Shown here: positions 1 to 11,424 of the stretch, piece by piece
Position numbering within the stretch: the first letter of the stretch is position 1
How the letters are laid out: each line of letters starts with the position of its first letter
Origin: Parietaria judaica
Lineage: Eukaryota > Streptophyta > Magnoliopsida > Rosales > Urticaceae
Direction: 5' to 3'
Length of the DNA stretch: 64,000 bases
Assembly: GCA_954871525.1 (NCBI GenBank)
Contig: OX940869.1
Location: forward strand, 20,860,001 to 20,924,000
The notes under the pieces: model-generated
Told to the model about the DNA's origin: nothing
What the model saw: only the letters and a program-made list of their open reading frames with translations
Database searches by the model: none
Program-made: the position numbers and the translations under genes

Positions 1-54
1 CTTGACGTGAAGAATTTACAGGTACACTGCAACTCGTAGAAAATCGCAAGTCGG

Positions 55-411
55 ATGAACGGCAAACTACCGACACAGGAGAACAAGGCGCTGACTCAGC
101 TGCAAGAAGCCATGGATCGCCTCCAGCCATTGACGTGGTACGAGATCGCTTGGATCCCTGCAACAACCAACGACGAAGCAGCAATACTAGCCCGAGCAAT
201 GAGCGGAAAAGGAGAAGACGAATGGCGCAAGACCCCCGACGAAGAAACGGAGGAAGAGTCAAATGCCTACGAAGAAATTCTCGCCATCAACACCGAAGAC
301 GAGTCCAAGTGGATGACTGCGATAGTCGACTGTTTATGCCAAGGCGAGCTACCAGTCCTCCTGTCAACCCGCACTACTAAAGGTAAGGCGAAAAACCCCA
401 TATCCTTTTGA
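55..411 (+). pseudogene. Ty3/gypsy RNase H C-terminal fragment
   Basis: This 118-residue open frame is the tail of a Tat-type RNase H followed by the RNase H-integrase linker. It contains WYEIAWIP, then the acidic degraded equivalent of the LARMASG motif (LARAMSG) and a linker with DESKWM...LCQGELP. The same segments occur in order in the G2a RNase H on minus (WYEITQIP, LARMASG, DNWMSPIV, KRGVLP at about 39300-39550), which supports the assignment. The frame ends soon after this, before any integrase zinc finger, so the integrase has been lost. Its true N-terminus would lie left of the window; the Met at 55 is only the first in frame. Confidence 0.75.
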
Positions 412-595
412 ATAAAGCACAATGCGCAAGGTAAAGTCTACTAAGAAAGACCAGCCTTATTTATAAATAAATTCATTATTTACGAAATACTCTGAAAGTT
501 TTCCCGAAACTGCGAGGTAGATTACGCCAAAACTCAGGGGGTACTATGGTATATACCGGCCCTAAAAAAAACAAAACCTGACTACGCGTTGAAGA
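412..595. other. Spacer with purine-rich tract before the array
   Basis: Non-coding spacer after the RNase H fragment. Around 533-545 there is an AAAACTCAGGGGG run that resembles the polypurine tract next to the LTR (AAACTTGGGGGG near 5283-5293). It could be a decayed second polypurine tract, by analogy with the clearer case in G2a at 37960-38030. Weak evidence. Confidence 0.3.
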
Positions 596-985
596 CCTTC
601 GCCAGGTAACAATAGGTACCGGCACGATCCGGATACTCCTTCGCCAGGCAACAATAGGCACCGGCACGATCCGGATACTCCTTCGCCAGGCAACGATAGG
701 CACCGGCACGATTCGGATACTCCTCCGCCAGGCAACAATAGGCACCGGCATGATCCGGATACTCGTTTGCCAGGCTATAATAGGCACCGGCAATTACGAT
801 CCGGATAACTCCTTCACCAGGCTATAATAGGCACCGGCAATTACGATCCGGATAACTCCTTCGCCAGGCTATAATAGGCACCGGCAATTACGATCCGGAT
901 AACTCCTTCGCCAGGCTATAATAGGCACCGGCAATTGCGATACGGATAAATCCTACGCCAGGCTATAATAGGCAGCCCAAACTCG
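596..985. repeat. 42/47-bp tandem array in the G1a 3' region
   Basis: Units are marked by GCCAGG at 601, 643, 685, 727, 769, 816 (as ACCAGG), 863, 910 and 957. The spacing is 42 bp for the first four steps and 47 bp for the next four. The change comes from a 5-base insertion (AATTA class) next to CCGGCA and is kept in all later units. On minus the 42-bp part is open as a 14-residue repeat (PVPIVAWRRSIRIV), but this is probably incidental. The position between pol and the antisense ORF matches the hypervariable 3' region of Tat elements, which often carries such arrays. Confidence 0.9.
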
Positions 986-1308
986 TCAGATTAGCTACCC
1001 GGCGAGCAAAGGCATAACATCGTCTACGGACAAAACTGTATTACTTGCAGGTTATAAAAGGGTAACGACACTACAATCGCAGCAGACTGCACTCAAAAGA
1101 CTGCTACAACGCGACACGACTCGCACACTTGACAAAGCAAAGGTATGAACAAAAATCAAAGTTCAAATTATACTAAAATGCATAAATGTCATGAAACAGG
1201 TACGAAGTGAAAAGGCAAAATACGCCAAACGAACGTGCCAGGGCAAGAAGTACGGCTAAAGCAAAGCCCGAAAATGTCTACAAATCATAATGGCAAAGAA
1301 AAGAGAAA

Positions 1309-4300
1309 CTAATCTCTAGGAAGCGTCAAGCTGAGAGGCTCTGTGTCACGAATAGAGTCTGGAGCACCAAGGACGTCAAGGAACCTGAAGGAAAGGGCAA
1401 GATGACCATTCTCCTGAAGATGAGCCGCCTGGCAATCCGCAAATCCCGACCAGTACACCTCGTCAGAAGCTGCATGCCATGTCGCTTCTGTCTCAGTGAG
1501 ACTCGCGCCAGCATCCGCCTTCAACTTAGCATGGGAGGAGGCAGCCTCGGAGACATCACGCTGAAGACGCTCAATCCGAGATTCACGCCTCGTTAAAGAA
1601 GCCTCCAAAGCCACGATATGGTCCTTCGCCATACGAAGCTCATCTTCAATGGCTCGACGACCCTCGCGCATGCCTTCAGCACGGGAGATCTTGACCTCGG
1701 GCTTCGCCTTGGTCACCACACCCTGCAGTGCATCACGCTCAGCAACAGTTTTCTTCAAGACAACCTTCAAAGACGAACACAGGGTATTGGAAGCTTCAAG
1801 ACGACGAGCCACCTCTGCCGACATCAACAAGGCCTAGAAGATAAACGATGAGCATGAAGAAAAGCATCACAACAAAGTGAGTAGAAATGCCAAAAGGTAC
1901 GTACCTTCGCCTGGAAAAAGGAGTCATCCTCAAGCAAAGCAGAGTCTGAAGCACCCACCACTTGCGCAAACACCCGAGTACGAAGCTCAGAGACGTTCTT
2001 GAGGCACATGCGTTTTAGGCTTACCGCATGCTCAACGCTCGACGAACCGCCAGACTCTTGAGCCCCGCTCGACGGAGGAACAACGACAGGAACTGGCATG
2101 TCATCGCGAGGGACGCCCCCTGAAGCCACAACTGGAGATGACGCTCCATCAAGACCAGCGCTACGCTGACGAACCCGACGAGAAGAACCCTCAACCTTGC
2201 CAGGAGACGGCGAGTGCGATCGATGAAGACCCTCGCAAGACGACTTCGAGGCCGGTACTGCGTTATCACCGAGGGCAACATGAGCACCGGAAGCAGCGGC
2301 AGAAGCACGAGGACGCATCTGAGGAACGAACTTCTTGAAGCCAGACGAACCTGCACGACGGCAAGCAAGGCAATGGAGAACCGCATAGCTATTAAAGACC
2401 GAGTAAAAGGAATTATACCTGCAGGAGTTGACGAAGCTGGAGCAGCCGGAGGACGGACAACCACCGAAGGAATACGCAGCCCAGGAGCAGGAACCTTCTC
2501 CTTCGACGAAGCCTTCACCGGAGAAAAACGGTGAACACCTTCCTTTGGACAACGACGAACATCCGACCTCGAAGGACGACGAACATCCGCCCTCGAAAAA
2601 CGACAAAAGCCTTCTTGTGAAGAAGTTCAGAGCGCATCATCCTCAGCCGGAGGAATCACTCGAAGAGGAACCGGAGCAAACATCTCTGCCTCATTAACAT
2701 CTCAACGAAGCCTCCCAGCGAGTCAACAATGAAGCCAGCCGAGATCCATAGCTGGGGCTCCGTATAAGGAAGCAAACGATCCTTCTTCACCAACTCCGAG
2801 ATTAAGCTCCCAAAAGCCCCAGAGCCAGACGTATGCTCGCCCGACGGACGCAGCACCTGGGAAATGAAGTGAGGCAGTGACGAACCGAGCAAGGACGTCG
2901 AAGCCCAAACCAATTGACGACGCCAGAGAGGATCCAACCTACATCGAGGCAACTCCATGCCAACGTACGACGAAGACGCTATGTACTCTCCAGCCTCCGA
3001 AGAGCGACAGTAGAAGCGAAAAGTAGTGCGGAACTCATCGACCGTCAGAGATTGACGAGAGAGAATCCGCCAAGCTGAGAAGCACGTCGCCAAGGTACGA
3101 AAAGACCCCGGCACAACCTGGAAGGCTGGCACACCCAGCGACAGCAGAAGATCACGGAAGAACGGCCGAAGAGGAAGGCCCAACCCATGACGAAGACTCT
3201 CCAAGTGCACAGGCAGAAAACCGGGGACACGGTCGCAAGGGAGCTCACCTGCAGCAGGAACTCGAAGACCGGCGATATGCGACAGCCCATGAAGAGCAAG
3301 GAACAACGTCAACAAAGACTCAGTGATGTGGCTACGCACAATCAGCTTAGGACAGATGGCCGAAATGTGATAAAGACGCTGTCTGGGCGTCTCGTCAGCA
3401 GGTGGACCCTCACCAGCGGCAAAGCCCACCGCCTGCAGGTCCATCCTCAGCAACGAGCGCCTCACCGACACAGTCCCTGCCAACGCCCTGCTTCTCGATG
3501 ACATCAAACGTATCGACATCAGCAAATTCTATGTCAGAGGCACCATCAAGGACCGAAGGCTCGGAGCCATGCTCGCCGGGAGATCTGCCTCCATCCGCCA
3601 AGCCACCTGCAAAGTCCACAGCACGTTCAGAAGACTCAGAAGACAAAATGCTCTCCGCCGGAGCCGACGACAAAAGATAAATCAGCAACGAGAAGTCCTT
3701 ACTGAGCCCAGAGATCGGCACGCTTGGCCTAGAAATAATAATTTCCTTGGCAGGAGATAGCCCCGGTCCCGACGAATCCAACGCAAAAATCGGATCGTTG
3801 ATCGAAGTCTGGAAGCCCTCGAAATCAAAGTTTCCGTCAAAATCGGACTCCGCCATCACTTTTGGCGGCCCTTTCACCGGAGCAAGTTCGCTGGAGTTGA
3901 AGACAACCTCACCACCACCAACGGACATCACCATCACCGCCGAAAAACTCACCGGAGTGCCCGCCAAAGGGGCCGCCGGGACGATCACCGCGGGAAGCCC
4001 GAGCACCACGCCTCTCACCGCCACGCCGCTGCTCTCCGCTGCCATAGATGCCACCGGTGGACCCCCTGCAGCCATTGCCGACGTGCCAACTGGGCCCATG
4101 CAGCCAATCTCCTCGCCATGCACCAAGCCGATCGCCGAGTCAACGCCAAGACCAAGACCGAGTTTGGTCTCCTTTACGGGCCACGCCGGAATCTCGATTC
4201 CCGCGCCATCACCTACACGGAATATATCTTCAAGAGACGACGTCCAAACATCCAAGTTTGCTGGAACACCATCAATGGTTACCGGAATATCGACGTCAAC

Positions 4301-4444
4301 AAAAAGACTCGACAAAAAGAACGTACCGGATAAAAGGACGTCGTCAACGGAGAATTCCCCGCCAAGCTCACCGGAGAAAGCCATCACCATCACGAGCAAT
4401 GAAAATGCAGCCGTCAAAGCTTCCCGGAGAAGAGCAAATCGCAA
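1309..4444 (-). pseudogene. G1a antisense extra ORF (aORF), gypsy-type transposon domain
   Basis: The gene runs on minus, opposite to its element, as in Tat-lineage retrotransposons. N-terminal part (4444-3410): hydrophobic start, then Ser/Ala/Gly-rich low complexity with FDGNFDFEGF. Middle part (3525-2656): resembles the 'putative gypsy type transposon' family (Pfam Transposase_28), with LPVHLESLRHGLGLPLRPF and FRDLLLSLGVPAFQVVPGSF. C-terminal part (2606-1309): Ser/Pro-rich, then a coiled coil and YWSGFADCQ. Two short GT-AG introns fit: 2351-2418 (CAG/GTATAA to TGCAG) and 1834-1904 (AAG/GTACGT to TCTAG). The first two parts overlap in different frames near 3410-3525, so there is a frameshift or an unrecognised intron; I therefore call it a pseudogene. 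Its function in the element is unknown. Confidence 0.7.
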
Positions 4445-5297
4445 TTTTGGAGTGGAGGAAGAAAGAGGAAGTTGCCTTAAGTCCTACAAGGTATTTATGA
4501 GGTAATATTTTATCCTAATCTTGTTTCCTCTTTTGATTAAACTCGAATTCTATAGCCTATGCAGCCCAAAAAATCGCATAAACTAGGCCCATAAAGCTGA
4601 AGTTTAATTTTTAAATGGTAAAAAATGATCAAAAATGGGCTTTTATACGTTTTTAAAATGAAAAAGGCTATTTTCAAAGTTATTCAAAAAGCCTTGGAAA
4701 TTAAACTTTGGAACTTTATAAAGTTTCATTTTTAATTTTAAAACATGAAAACCAAATCAAAATTATTTTCCCGGGTTTTCATGAATTATTTAATTATTTA
4801 CGGTATTTATTACAAGTACAAAATTGTGCAATGATTAAGGAACTTTTTAAAAGTATCGAGCTTAACGCGCAATTATTATTTTCAAAGTATTTATTTACTT
4901 TCAAATTTATTATCTCATTTGATTATATTTATTTATTTTTTGGATTTATTTACGGAGTTCAAATTTAATTTAAAAGGCCTTTATTTTACAAAGTGTACCT
5001 ACGAACCTCCAAAAATCCAAAAATCGAATAAAATCATAAAAAGTGACTTGTGATTTATTTAATTAATTCGCTTATGTCATTGACTACGCTCGAATTATTT
5101 TTTACGCTTATTATGCGAATATTTTTGAAATTTTTTATAAACACCCAGTTAAAGGAAATTTGCAGTTCCTTGGGAGGACGGAAAGGAGACAAAAATCTCC
5201 GAAAACCCGGATCCTCGCCAAATAACATAAGTTGCCTTAAATTTTAAAAGAAAAGTTTCTCGCGCAATACAATTACCCAAGAAACTTGGGGGGTTAA
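4445..5297. other. AT-rich spacer of G1 between aORF and 3' LTR
   Basis: No gene is seen. The stretch is AT-rich and collinear with 46930-47770 in G1b, including the shared AAGGTATTTAT and ACTAGGCCCA segments, so it is a conserved part of the element: the upstream region of the aORF on minus and the 3' UTR of the element on +. It ends in a purine-rich tract, AAACTTGGGGGG (5283-5293), directly before the LTR, which fits a polypurine tract for plus-strand priming. Confidence 0.6.
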
Positions 5298-5454
5298 TGT
5301 TATGTGCATTTTTCGTAACATATAAATATTGGGCCCCCTTTGGCAAATGTTAAAGCCCGTTAAGAAAATTCAAAGCCTGTCATGGTAAGTCAAGGCCCAT
5401 CACCAACACCAAAAGCCCGGGACCGAAGAACAAAGACATTGGCGAGGCCTGGGG

Positions 5455-5575
5455 TCCAAAAGGCGACGAGGCGACGAAGCCGACGAGGAGACGAGGTGAC
5501 GAAGCCGACGAGGCGACGAAGCCGGCAAGGCGACGAGGCGACAAGCCGACGAGGCGACAAGCCCCCTCGTCATAA
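5455..5575. repeat. GCGACGA-rich short tandem repeat in G1a LTR
   Basis: Irregular tandem copies of a GCGACGAAGCCGACGA-like unit, with frequent loss or gain of three or more bases. This tract is absent as such from the G1b LTR, so it expanded in this copy or contracted in the other. Confidence 0.75.
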
Positions 5576-5755
5576 CTTGACGAGGGCGTAACTTGTAATC
5601 ATTCTACACGACGAGGAGATCCGAGGCCACAAAGATTTTCGGGAAATCCTCCGGATTTCCCCGAACACAACAAGCGGACTCGCGGACAACCTGAACACAT
5701 CGAAGACGAATCAAGAAACAGCGACGACCCTTTTCACAAAGGAGAAACTCGCAAG

Positions 5756-5850
5756 CCCCTGGAGGTGCAATATTCAGGGAATTCGCAGACCCCTGAAGGT
5801 GCAGTTATCAGGGAATTCGCAGGCCCCTAGGAGGTGCAATTTCAGGGAGT
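5756..5850. repeat. 34-bp triplicate in G1a LTR, just upstream of the TATA box
   Basis: Three units start CCCCT at 5756, 5790 and 5824 and share AGGTGCA followed by CAGGGAATTCGCAG. The array ends about 10 bp before the TATA box, so it sits where LTR enhancer repeats usually lie. An enhancer role is inference. Confidence 0.75.
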
Positions 5851-5859
5851 TGGTTTTCC

Positions 5860-5867
5860 TATAAATA
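5860..5867 (+). promoter_or_regulatory. G1a LTR TATA box
   Basis: TATAAATA in the context TTTCCTATAAATAGGAGC. The same context is kept at 48382-48389 in G1b, which supports a conserved LTR promoter. Confidence 0.7.
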
Positions 5868-6843
5868 GGAGCCTTCTCCTCCTCATTTCCACACTCACTC
5901 ACAACTTTCTCCAGAGCATCTCTATCTAGCTTTCTCTCTTTAGAAAACTCGCCTACTCTTAAGGAGGAAAGGGCTTGAGTTAAGAGCTGAGATCGATCTA
6001 GAAGCAGAGTCTTAGGCCTGAGAAGAAAGGTTGTTCGACGAGTCAGCTAAGGCATCCCTCGCCAGGTGGGTAACCACGCCACCACCTGTGAAGTCGACAA
6101 AGGAAGGAACGTCCCTTCGTCAGGATAAGGCCCCTCATAATATGAGGCCACCTACCCCGGCAAGGTCGACAGAGGAGCACACCTCGTGAGGTCAAGGCTC
6201 TCGCTGTACTTCGCCAACACGAGGGAAGTTCGACGGTGAGTTCGCCGACACCAACGAGGTCGATGAAAAACACATCACGCCAGTAATACCCAGCCATCGG
6301 ACCAAGGGTCACCCCCGCGCCGCCTACAACGACACTTCCGACGAGTCAAACCACATCGTCATTCACCCATTGTTTATCACTAACCCCGAACTACGTGGGA
6401 CCTGATTCTCTTAAACTGAGATACGTAGGCAGTCTCGCCCAACCATAAGCGACGGGGCACGGGCCCATTCTACCCTTTTTTGCAGGTCCTCCCTCGCCAT
6501 AGGAGCTCGCCAAGAAAGGAAGAGCACGAAGAATCGTCAAGATCAGCACGGAGCTTCATCAAGACCGGAAATTGCCCAGAAGAGGACATAGCCAAGACAA
6601 GGACTCCGCCCGGACTAGGAGCTTCGTCGTGAACCGGACTTCGCCACCACCAAGGAAGTTCGCCGAGGATCGTCAACGACAGCCCGGAGACTCATCCAAG
6701 AAGACGGAATCGCCTCCAGCTTTGACGATCAATAATCAACCAGCGTTGACTCAGCATTCAATTATCCTTGTGTTCAGCGAGTCAATCTCGGAACCTGAAC
6801 CTTGGATCCGACTCTAAGTGAAAGCCATTTTTACGCATTAACA

Positions 6844-7692
6844 CAATTAACTAACCAAATTCGAAAAACCCTAAGCTTGGTCACCACGCTATTAATTTCA
6901 AATTATGGATAGGGTCAAAATCAATTATCTTAATCCAACGGTTGATATTAAATCCTAACCGATCCAATGGATTAAATTGATTTTAGGGTTTTCCTAAAAT
7001 ACCAAAACATTTGGTACTTATGCCGCACTTATGAAAAGTCGAAAAACAGTTCAATGTGTGAATTAGTTCCACTTTCCAAGGCTTCATTCGATTTTACACA
7101 TACAATATATATATAAATATATATTATTTATATATTGATCTATTAATTATTAATAAAATATTAATAATTAAATCCAAATAATTAAATTATATTAATATTC
7201 TCTGATCTCAATATCACACATTCAAATGTCATAGTGTCACACCATCATTTAAATTCGTGACATGAGATTTAATTTCATAGTTTACCAAAACAATCATAAA
7301 CTTTGAAATTCTTTAAATCACAAACCATACGTCGAAACGACTCGGTTCCAAAGGCAAAGTTTCTTATAATTTAATTTCCAACAACTTTCATTTTGCCAGA
7401 AAATCCAATTTCTACTTTATTTTGTCAGTTAATTTCGGTTGCCAAGATATGGTACTTTTGCCACGCTACTGATATAACTATCTGATGTCTGTTACAGACT
7501 TGAGTTTTATAAGTCTTGCCAAATGATTAAACATGTCAAAATGTTCCTATCACGTACGTATCATGTGTTACGAAGCTATCCTGGTGACCATGGACCCGTA
7601 TCACTTAAGCTCTAACGAACTGCTAAAATGTTCGTCAAACCTCGGTGTTATTCAACTATAATCCCGAGGCTGCACTCTTTAGTGATACATAG
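6844..7692 (-). mobile_element. Internal fragment of a copia LTR (minus orientation)
   Basis: Collinear with about 15440-16274 of the R1 LTR: shared CCAACGGTTGATATTAAATC, ATGGTACTTTTGCCACGCTA and CCTCGGTGTTATTC. Both LTR ends are missing. It begins directly at the end of the G1a LTR and stops at about 7692, where sequence of opposite orientation starts. No coding. Confidence 0.75.
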
Positions 7693-7767
7693 AAAATATT
7701 GAGGAGGCATCTGGAGAATATGGGTCTGAAAGACATGGGTCATCTTCTTTAAGTACAAGTGGGAGAT
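7693..7767 (+). pseudogene. Copia RNase H tail and polypurine tract
   Basis: This stretch equals the last residues of a copia polyprotein, matching 30955-31020 in R2 (GAGGCATCTGGAGAATATGG, then GGTCATCTTC), followed by the purine-rich AAGTACAAGTGGGAGA that primes plus-strand synthesis just before the LTR. Only the final 25 or so codons remain; the rest of the element is lost at the junction with the inverted LTR fragment. Confidence 0.75.
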
Positions 7768-9500
7768 TGATGGACATGTGTCCTTAAACAAGATGTTTCT
7801 TATCCATTTGTAAAATATTATGACAAGTCGTTGAATAAAAGATGGTGCTTATTATGATAATCTTATTATAGTTTCTGGTAGAGTAAAATAGAATGTTTGA
7901 TCCTTAGTTCATAAAGGATGCAATTATTTTATTATCATCACAACAGAGTCAATGTAAGGAAGAATTAATAATCATAATAAATGAACTTAAATTGTCTGTG
8001 ACCTGATTAACTGAGTGGGAGCCCATTAATCGTATATGGTCATTAATGTGACGAAGTGACAATCCTATTCTGGATTTTGTGTGTGTCACACTCACTAGAA
8101 GTGCATTAAGTATGAAGTGTCTTCATACTGGACTAGTCTTGACTTAAACTCCGGAAGTTATCATATAAGACCGTTACTCTTAACTTGTTGTTGAGTCACT
8201 AGTAGATGATCAAACGGATATTCGATCTAAGTCTTGAGTGACCTTGAGTCTGAGCTGCTGGCTTGATTGTTCTTTACGGTTGTTCCCAACACTATTATTT
8301 TGGGAACATGATAGTCAGCAGTAAGGGTAGCTTGGTCATAGACATAGGCATCACACAACTCTCTTCAGAGTCATGATGATTCCCTTGATTGTCGGTGGTG
8401 AGAAGTGAGAGATACCCACGCGCAACTTATGAATCGAAACCATAAGTGGGTTACTCATGATATTACTGACCGAGTCAAGGATGAAAATGCAATGAGGGGC
8501 ATAACGGTAAAAATCGCCTGCTCATGTGTGGATCATCAAGTGAAAGATCAATAAGCCGAATTTGATTGTATCAATGGACACCCTGCTATAGTAAAGGGAA
8601 TAATATATACTGTATCACTTAAGAGTGCAGCCTCGGGTTAATAGTGGAATTACACCGAGGTTTGATGAACACCCTAGCAGTTCGTTGGAGCTTAAGTGAT
8701 ACGGGTCCATGGTCCCCAGGATAGCTTCGTAACGGATGATACGTACGTGATAGGAACATTTTAAGATGTTTAATCATTTGGCAAAACTTATAAAACTGAA
8801 GTCTGTGACAGGCATCAGATAGTTTTATCAGTAGCGTGGCAAAAGTACCATATCTTGGTAACCAAAACTAACTAACAAAATAAAGTAGAATTTGGACTTT
8901 TCGTCAACAGGAAAGTTGTTGGAAATTAAATTCTAAGAGAGTTTGCTGTTGGAACCGAGTCGTTTCGACATACAGTTTGTGATCGTTTCAGTAAACTATG
9001 AAATTAAATCACATCTCTGATATCTCTCTGGTTCGGCTTAAGAGACTTAGTCCTCCGGAAGCTTAAAAAGAACCATCAATTAAAATTTGCGACGGAGTCC
9101 TGCCGGCGAAGCCCACGCTTCGGTACGAGGAATCCAGGAGAATATCCCAGAAGATCACGGGTGTTTCCCTCAGCAGCGGCGGAGCCCTGCCATGTTCAGA
9201 ACGCGCAGCCGGAAGACGACAATAGAGGTACGGCCTTATGCATTGGGATAATAAATGCGACCATTTACTGCTTTCTACTTATTTCTTATATACTAGATTA
9301 TTAATAATGATTTATGAATATTAAATTACCTAATGTTTATTAGATCTTGTAATATGGTTATCATTCGATGTTCGGACCGTTGGTCGGTTAACATGTTTTT
9401 CCGCTTAAAATAATTTTTATATGTTACCCGGATGGTTCGGGGGTATAATTCGCGATATTATTCACAGGATCCTAGACGTGATCCCTATAATGTTGTATAA
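7768..9500 (+). mobile_element. Copia 3' LTR with internal deletion
   Basis: Starts TGATGGACATGTG (TGTTGGACATG in the relatives) straight after the polypurine tract. It follows the R1/R2 LTRs to about 9010, then jumps to the R-U5 part (CTCTCTGGTTCGGCTTAAG), so about 0.9 kb including the TATA region is missing relative to R1. The right end is about 9500 (CTAGACGTGATCC, like CTAGATGTGATTCCCAACA in R2), but a clean CA end is not visible. Confidence 0.7.
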
Positions 9501-9671
9501 TAGAGATACAATATTACCAACAACAGTCCCATACATGTATGATCTCTGATAATGGTGCAGTCCCATACTTGCACAGTCTTGGGAATATCCCATCAGAACT
9601 TCCTCTTACCCAGGCTATGCGGGATTGCATAGCTTACCCGTTCTTGCCCTTTAGGCTAACGGGATTGATGA
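9501..9671. other. Short unassigned stretch between a copia LTR and G2b
   Basis: Contains two copies of CAGTCCCATAC (about 9525 and 9560) and a G/C-containing segment I cannot place. It may be the altered end of the LTR or a small part of the G2b interior. Nothing coding is seen. Confidence 0.3.
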
Positions 9672-11340
9672 ATGTAACAGGTTATCTGATTTCCCGCTCT
9701 CCGCCACGAGTTTCTTGACGAACTCTTTTAAGTGCCCGTCTAGGATGAGCTGCTCCATTTTCTTTCTTAGCTGCCAACATTCGGACGTCGTGTTCCCATG
9801 ATCCCGGTGGTACTCACAGTATCGACTTTTATACTTCTTGGATTGATTCGGCATTGGTCGGGGGGTGCGAAACTTTTCCCCGTGAAGGCTAAAGATCATA
9901 GCAGGCGACACAATTAGAGAGGTGTAGTTTGCATTCTTTGAGAAGTTCTCCGCCCACCTGGGTCTTTGTTATCGCCCTTCAGATTCAGGCTGCTGGCGTT
10001 GCTTTTTCTTCTGAGGTTCGTCGCTGACACCTTTTTGGTTGTCGTGACTCTGCTCATCTTGGTTGAGCTGGCTCCTGCTGACGAAGTATTCGTTAGCAGC
10101 GATATCTTCTGCGGCCCTTGCCATTAATTCAGCCATGGATGCTGGCCTTTCTTGACAAGGGAGCGTGCGAATTCACCCATCGGAAGGCCGTCAATCACTG
10201 TGGTGACAACGTCGTCATCGGTGTAGCAAACGACCTTGTTGCCTTCCTCCGTGAACCTTTTTAAGTAGGCTTGGATGGATTCGCTTTTGCGCTGCTTAAG
10301 TGACCATAGGTACGACTTCCCTTTGCGCTGGGCTATCAAGCTCGCGAAGCGGGAGTTGAAGCGTTCCTTCAGCTTTTTGAATGACTCGATTACCCCTTCG
10401 GGAGCCGTTGATACAATTCAAAGGCGGGCCCGGTGAGGGTGTGATAACACCTTTTCACCCGCATGGAGAACTATATTGCACCAGGTGGTAGGTGGGATCG
10501 CTGGTACCGTCATAGATGAGATTCAGTGGGAATCGCAAATCCCAATTGAGATCCTCGGCGAGCCGGTGGTGGGCGATCGGGGAGATGATTCCCTCTGCCA
10601 TGCTCTTGATGGTAGGATCTGAGTTGTTGGCCGCGGCGAGTTCTCGCACTTCTCTCCTCAGGGCCTGGACTTAATTTTCCAGCCTCGCACCATATGGGGG
10701 CGTTAGGACTGTGTTTACTCATCCCGTCGTGCGGGGAGGGGCGACGTACCGAGGACTCTCAGATGACTCGGAGTTGGCATCACCCGAGTCCCCTTGGCAG
10801 TGGGATATTTCTCTCCGCCGATTGATGTGTCGCCGCAGATTTCTTTCATGATCGGGTCGATTCAGATAGTGGCAGAGGTCTTCTTCATCGTCCGCGCGCA
10901 CTCTCTGGTGCGCTCACCGGGGATGGTGGTTCCTTTGCCGCCTTGCGCTGTTGGCACCATCTTTGTTTCTACCGAGTCGGGCGACGGCTGATTGTCGGGT
11001 TGGCTGAGATTCTTTCGTCTCCTGAATGTCTTCAGGGGCTGGTTGCGCTCTGACGGGCCCTCTTTGTGTTAGTTCGAGGGCCTCCTCCGGAGTTTCTTCT
11101 TCGCCGTCGCCTTTGAGGTTGGTGGCATTGTGGCCGAGGTGTTTGGACATCAGACAGGTCAGCCGGAAGACATTGTCTTCCAGCCGGACTAGTTGTTCTC
11201 TTTCTTCGTTAACGGTAGGCTCTTTATGAGCGTTCGTCTCGGGTTGGTTTCACGCCTGAGTTCGGTGTGCGTTAAAATGGCCCTCGTATTGAGAGTGATG
11301 CTTACCGTAGGGAGGGAAGACGTGCTTTCTGTCAATTTTG
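9672..11340 (-). pseudogene. G2b Ty3/gypsy gag, broken
   Basis: Minus-strand pieces follow the G2a gag in order. N-terminal charged region about 11150-10720 (NLRRHINRRREI); capsid-like Retrotrans_gag segment 10339-10124 (QRKGKSYLWSLKQRKSE, YLKRFTEEGNKV, FARSLVKKG); and a Cys/His region 9911-9651 (YCEYHRDHG, SECWQLRKKMEQL, LKEFVKKL). G2a shows the same motifs at 43265-42111, which gives mutual support. The frame is broken into at least five pieces by stops and frameshifts. It stops at about 9672, before protease, so the element is truncated there. Gag would form the particle that packages the RNA; this copy cannot. Confidence 0.75.
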
Positions 11341-11404
11341 ACATCATGGCTTAGAAAAAAACAGGGTAGAAAGGGTACTCAAAGGGTTTTGATTTCTATG
11401 ACAC

Positions 11405-11424
11405 CCCTCCTTCTAGCGCTAAAA
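11405..11424 (-). promoter_or_regulatory. Candidate primer-binding site of G2b
   Basis: On minus, directly downstream of the LTR, the sequence reads TTTAGCGCTAGAAGGAGGGG. This is the position of a primer-binding site, and GCGCTAGAAGGAGGG-like sites are plausible for Tat-type elements, but the matching tRNA is not established from the sequence. Confidence 0.45.

Larger units (their letters stand above)
1..6843 (+). mobile_element. G1a: 3' part of a Tat-like Ty3/gypsy retrotransposon
   Basis: The element reads 5' to 3' on + as RNase H remnant (55-411), tandem array (about 596-985), antisense ORF block (1309-4444 on minus), AT-rich spacer (4445-5297) and 3' LTR (5298-6843). Pol followed by a minisatellite and an antisense extra ORF before the LTR is the known layout of Tat-lineage elements. 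The 5' half lies outside the window. No integrase can be seen between the RNase H fragment and the array, so this copy is internally deleted. A second copy of the same family is at 12858-14413 plus 46518-49200. End points of the LTR are by eye. Confidence 0.8.
5298..6843 (+). mobile_element. G1a 3' LTR
   Basis: Starts TGTTATGTGCA after a polypurine tract and ends about GCATTAACA, so the ends are short imperfect inverted repeats of TG...CA type. The same sequence occurs in G1b at 47771-about 49200. A TATA box lies at 5860-5867, followed about 30 bp downstream by the likely start of transcription. It contains a GACGA-rich tract (about 5455-5575) and a 34-bp triplicate (5756-5850). The right edge is directly followed by an unrelated copia LTR fragment, so no target duplication can be read. 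End points are by eye. Confidence 0.65.

Noticed and set aside
476..793. Open frame on minus with a 14-residue repeat
   Set aside because: It is the translation of the 42-bp DNA array and ends when the period changes to 47; no start context or family is seen.
596..985. CRISPR array
   Set aside because: Units are contiguous tandem repeats without unique spacers, in plant retrotransposon DNA. The same applies to 36430-37890.
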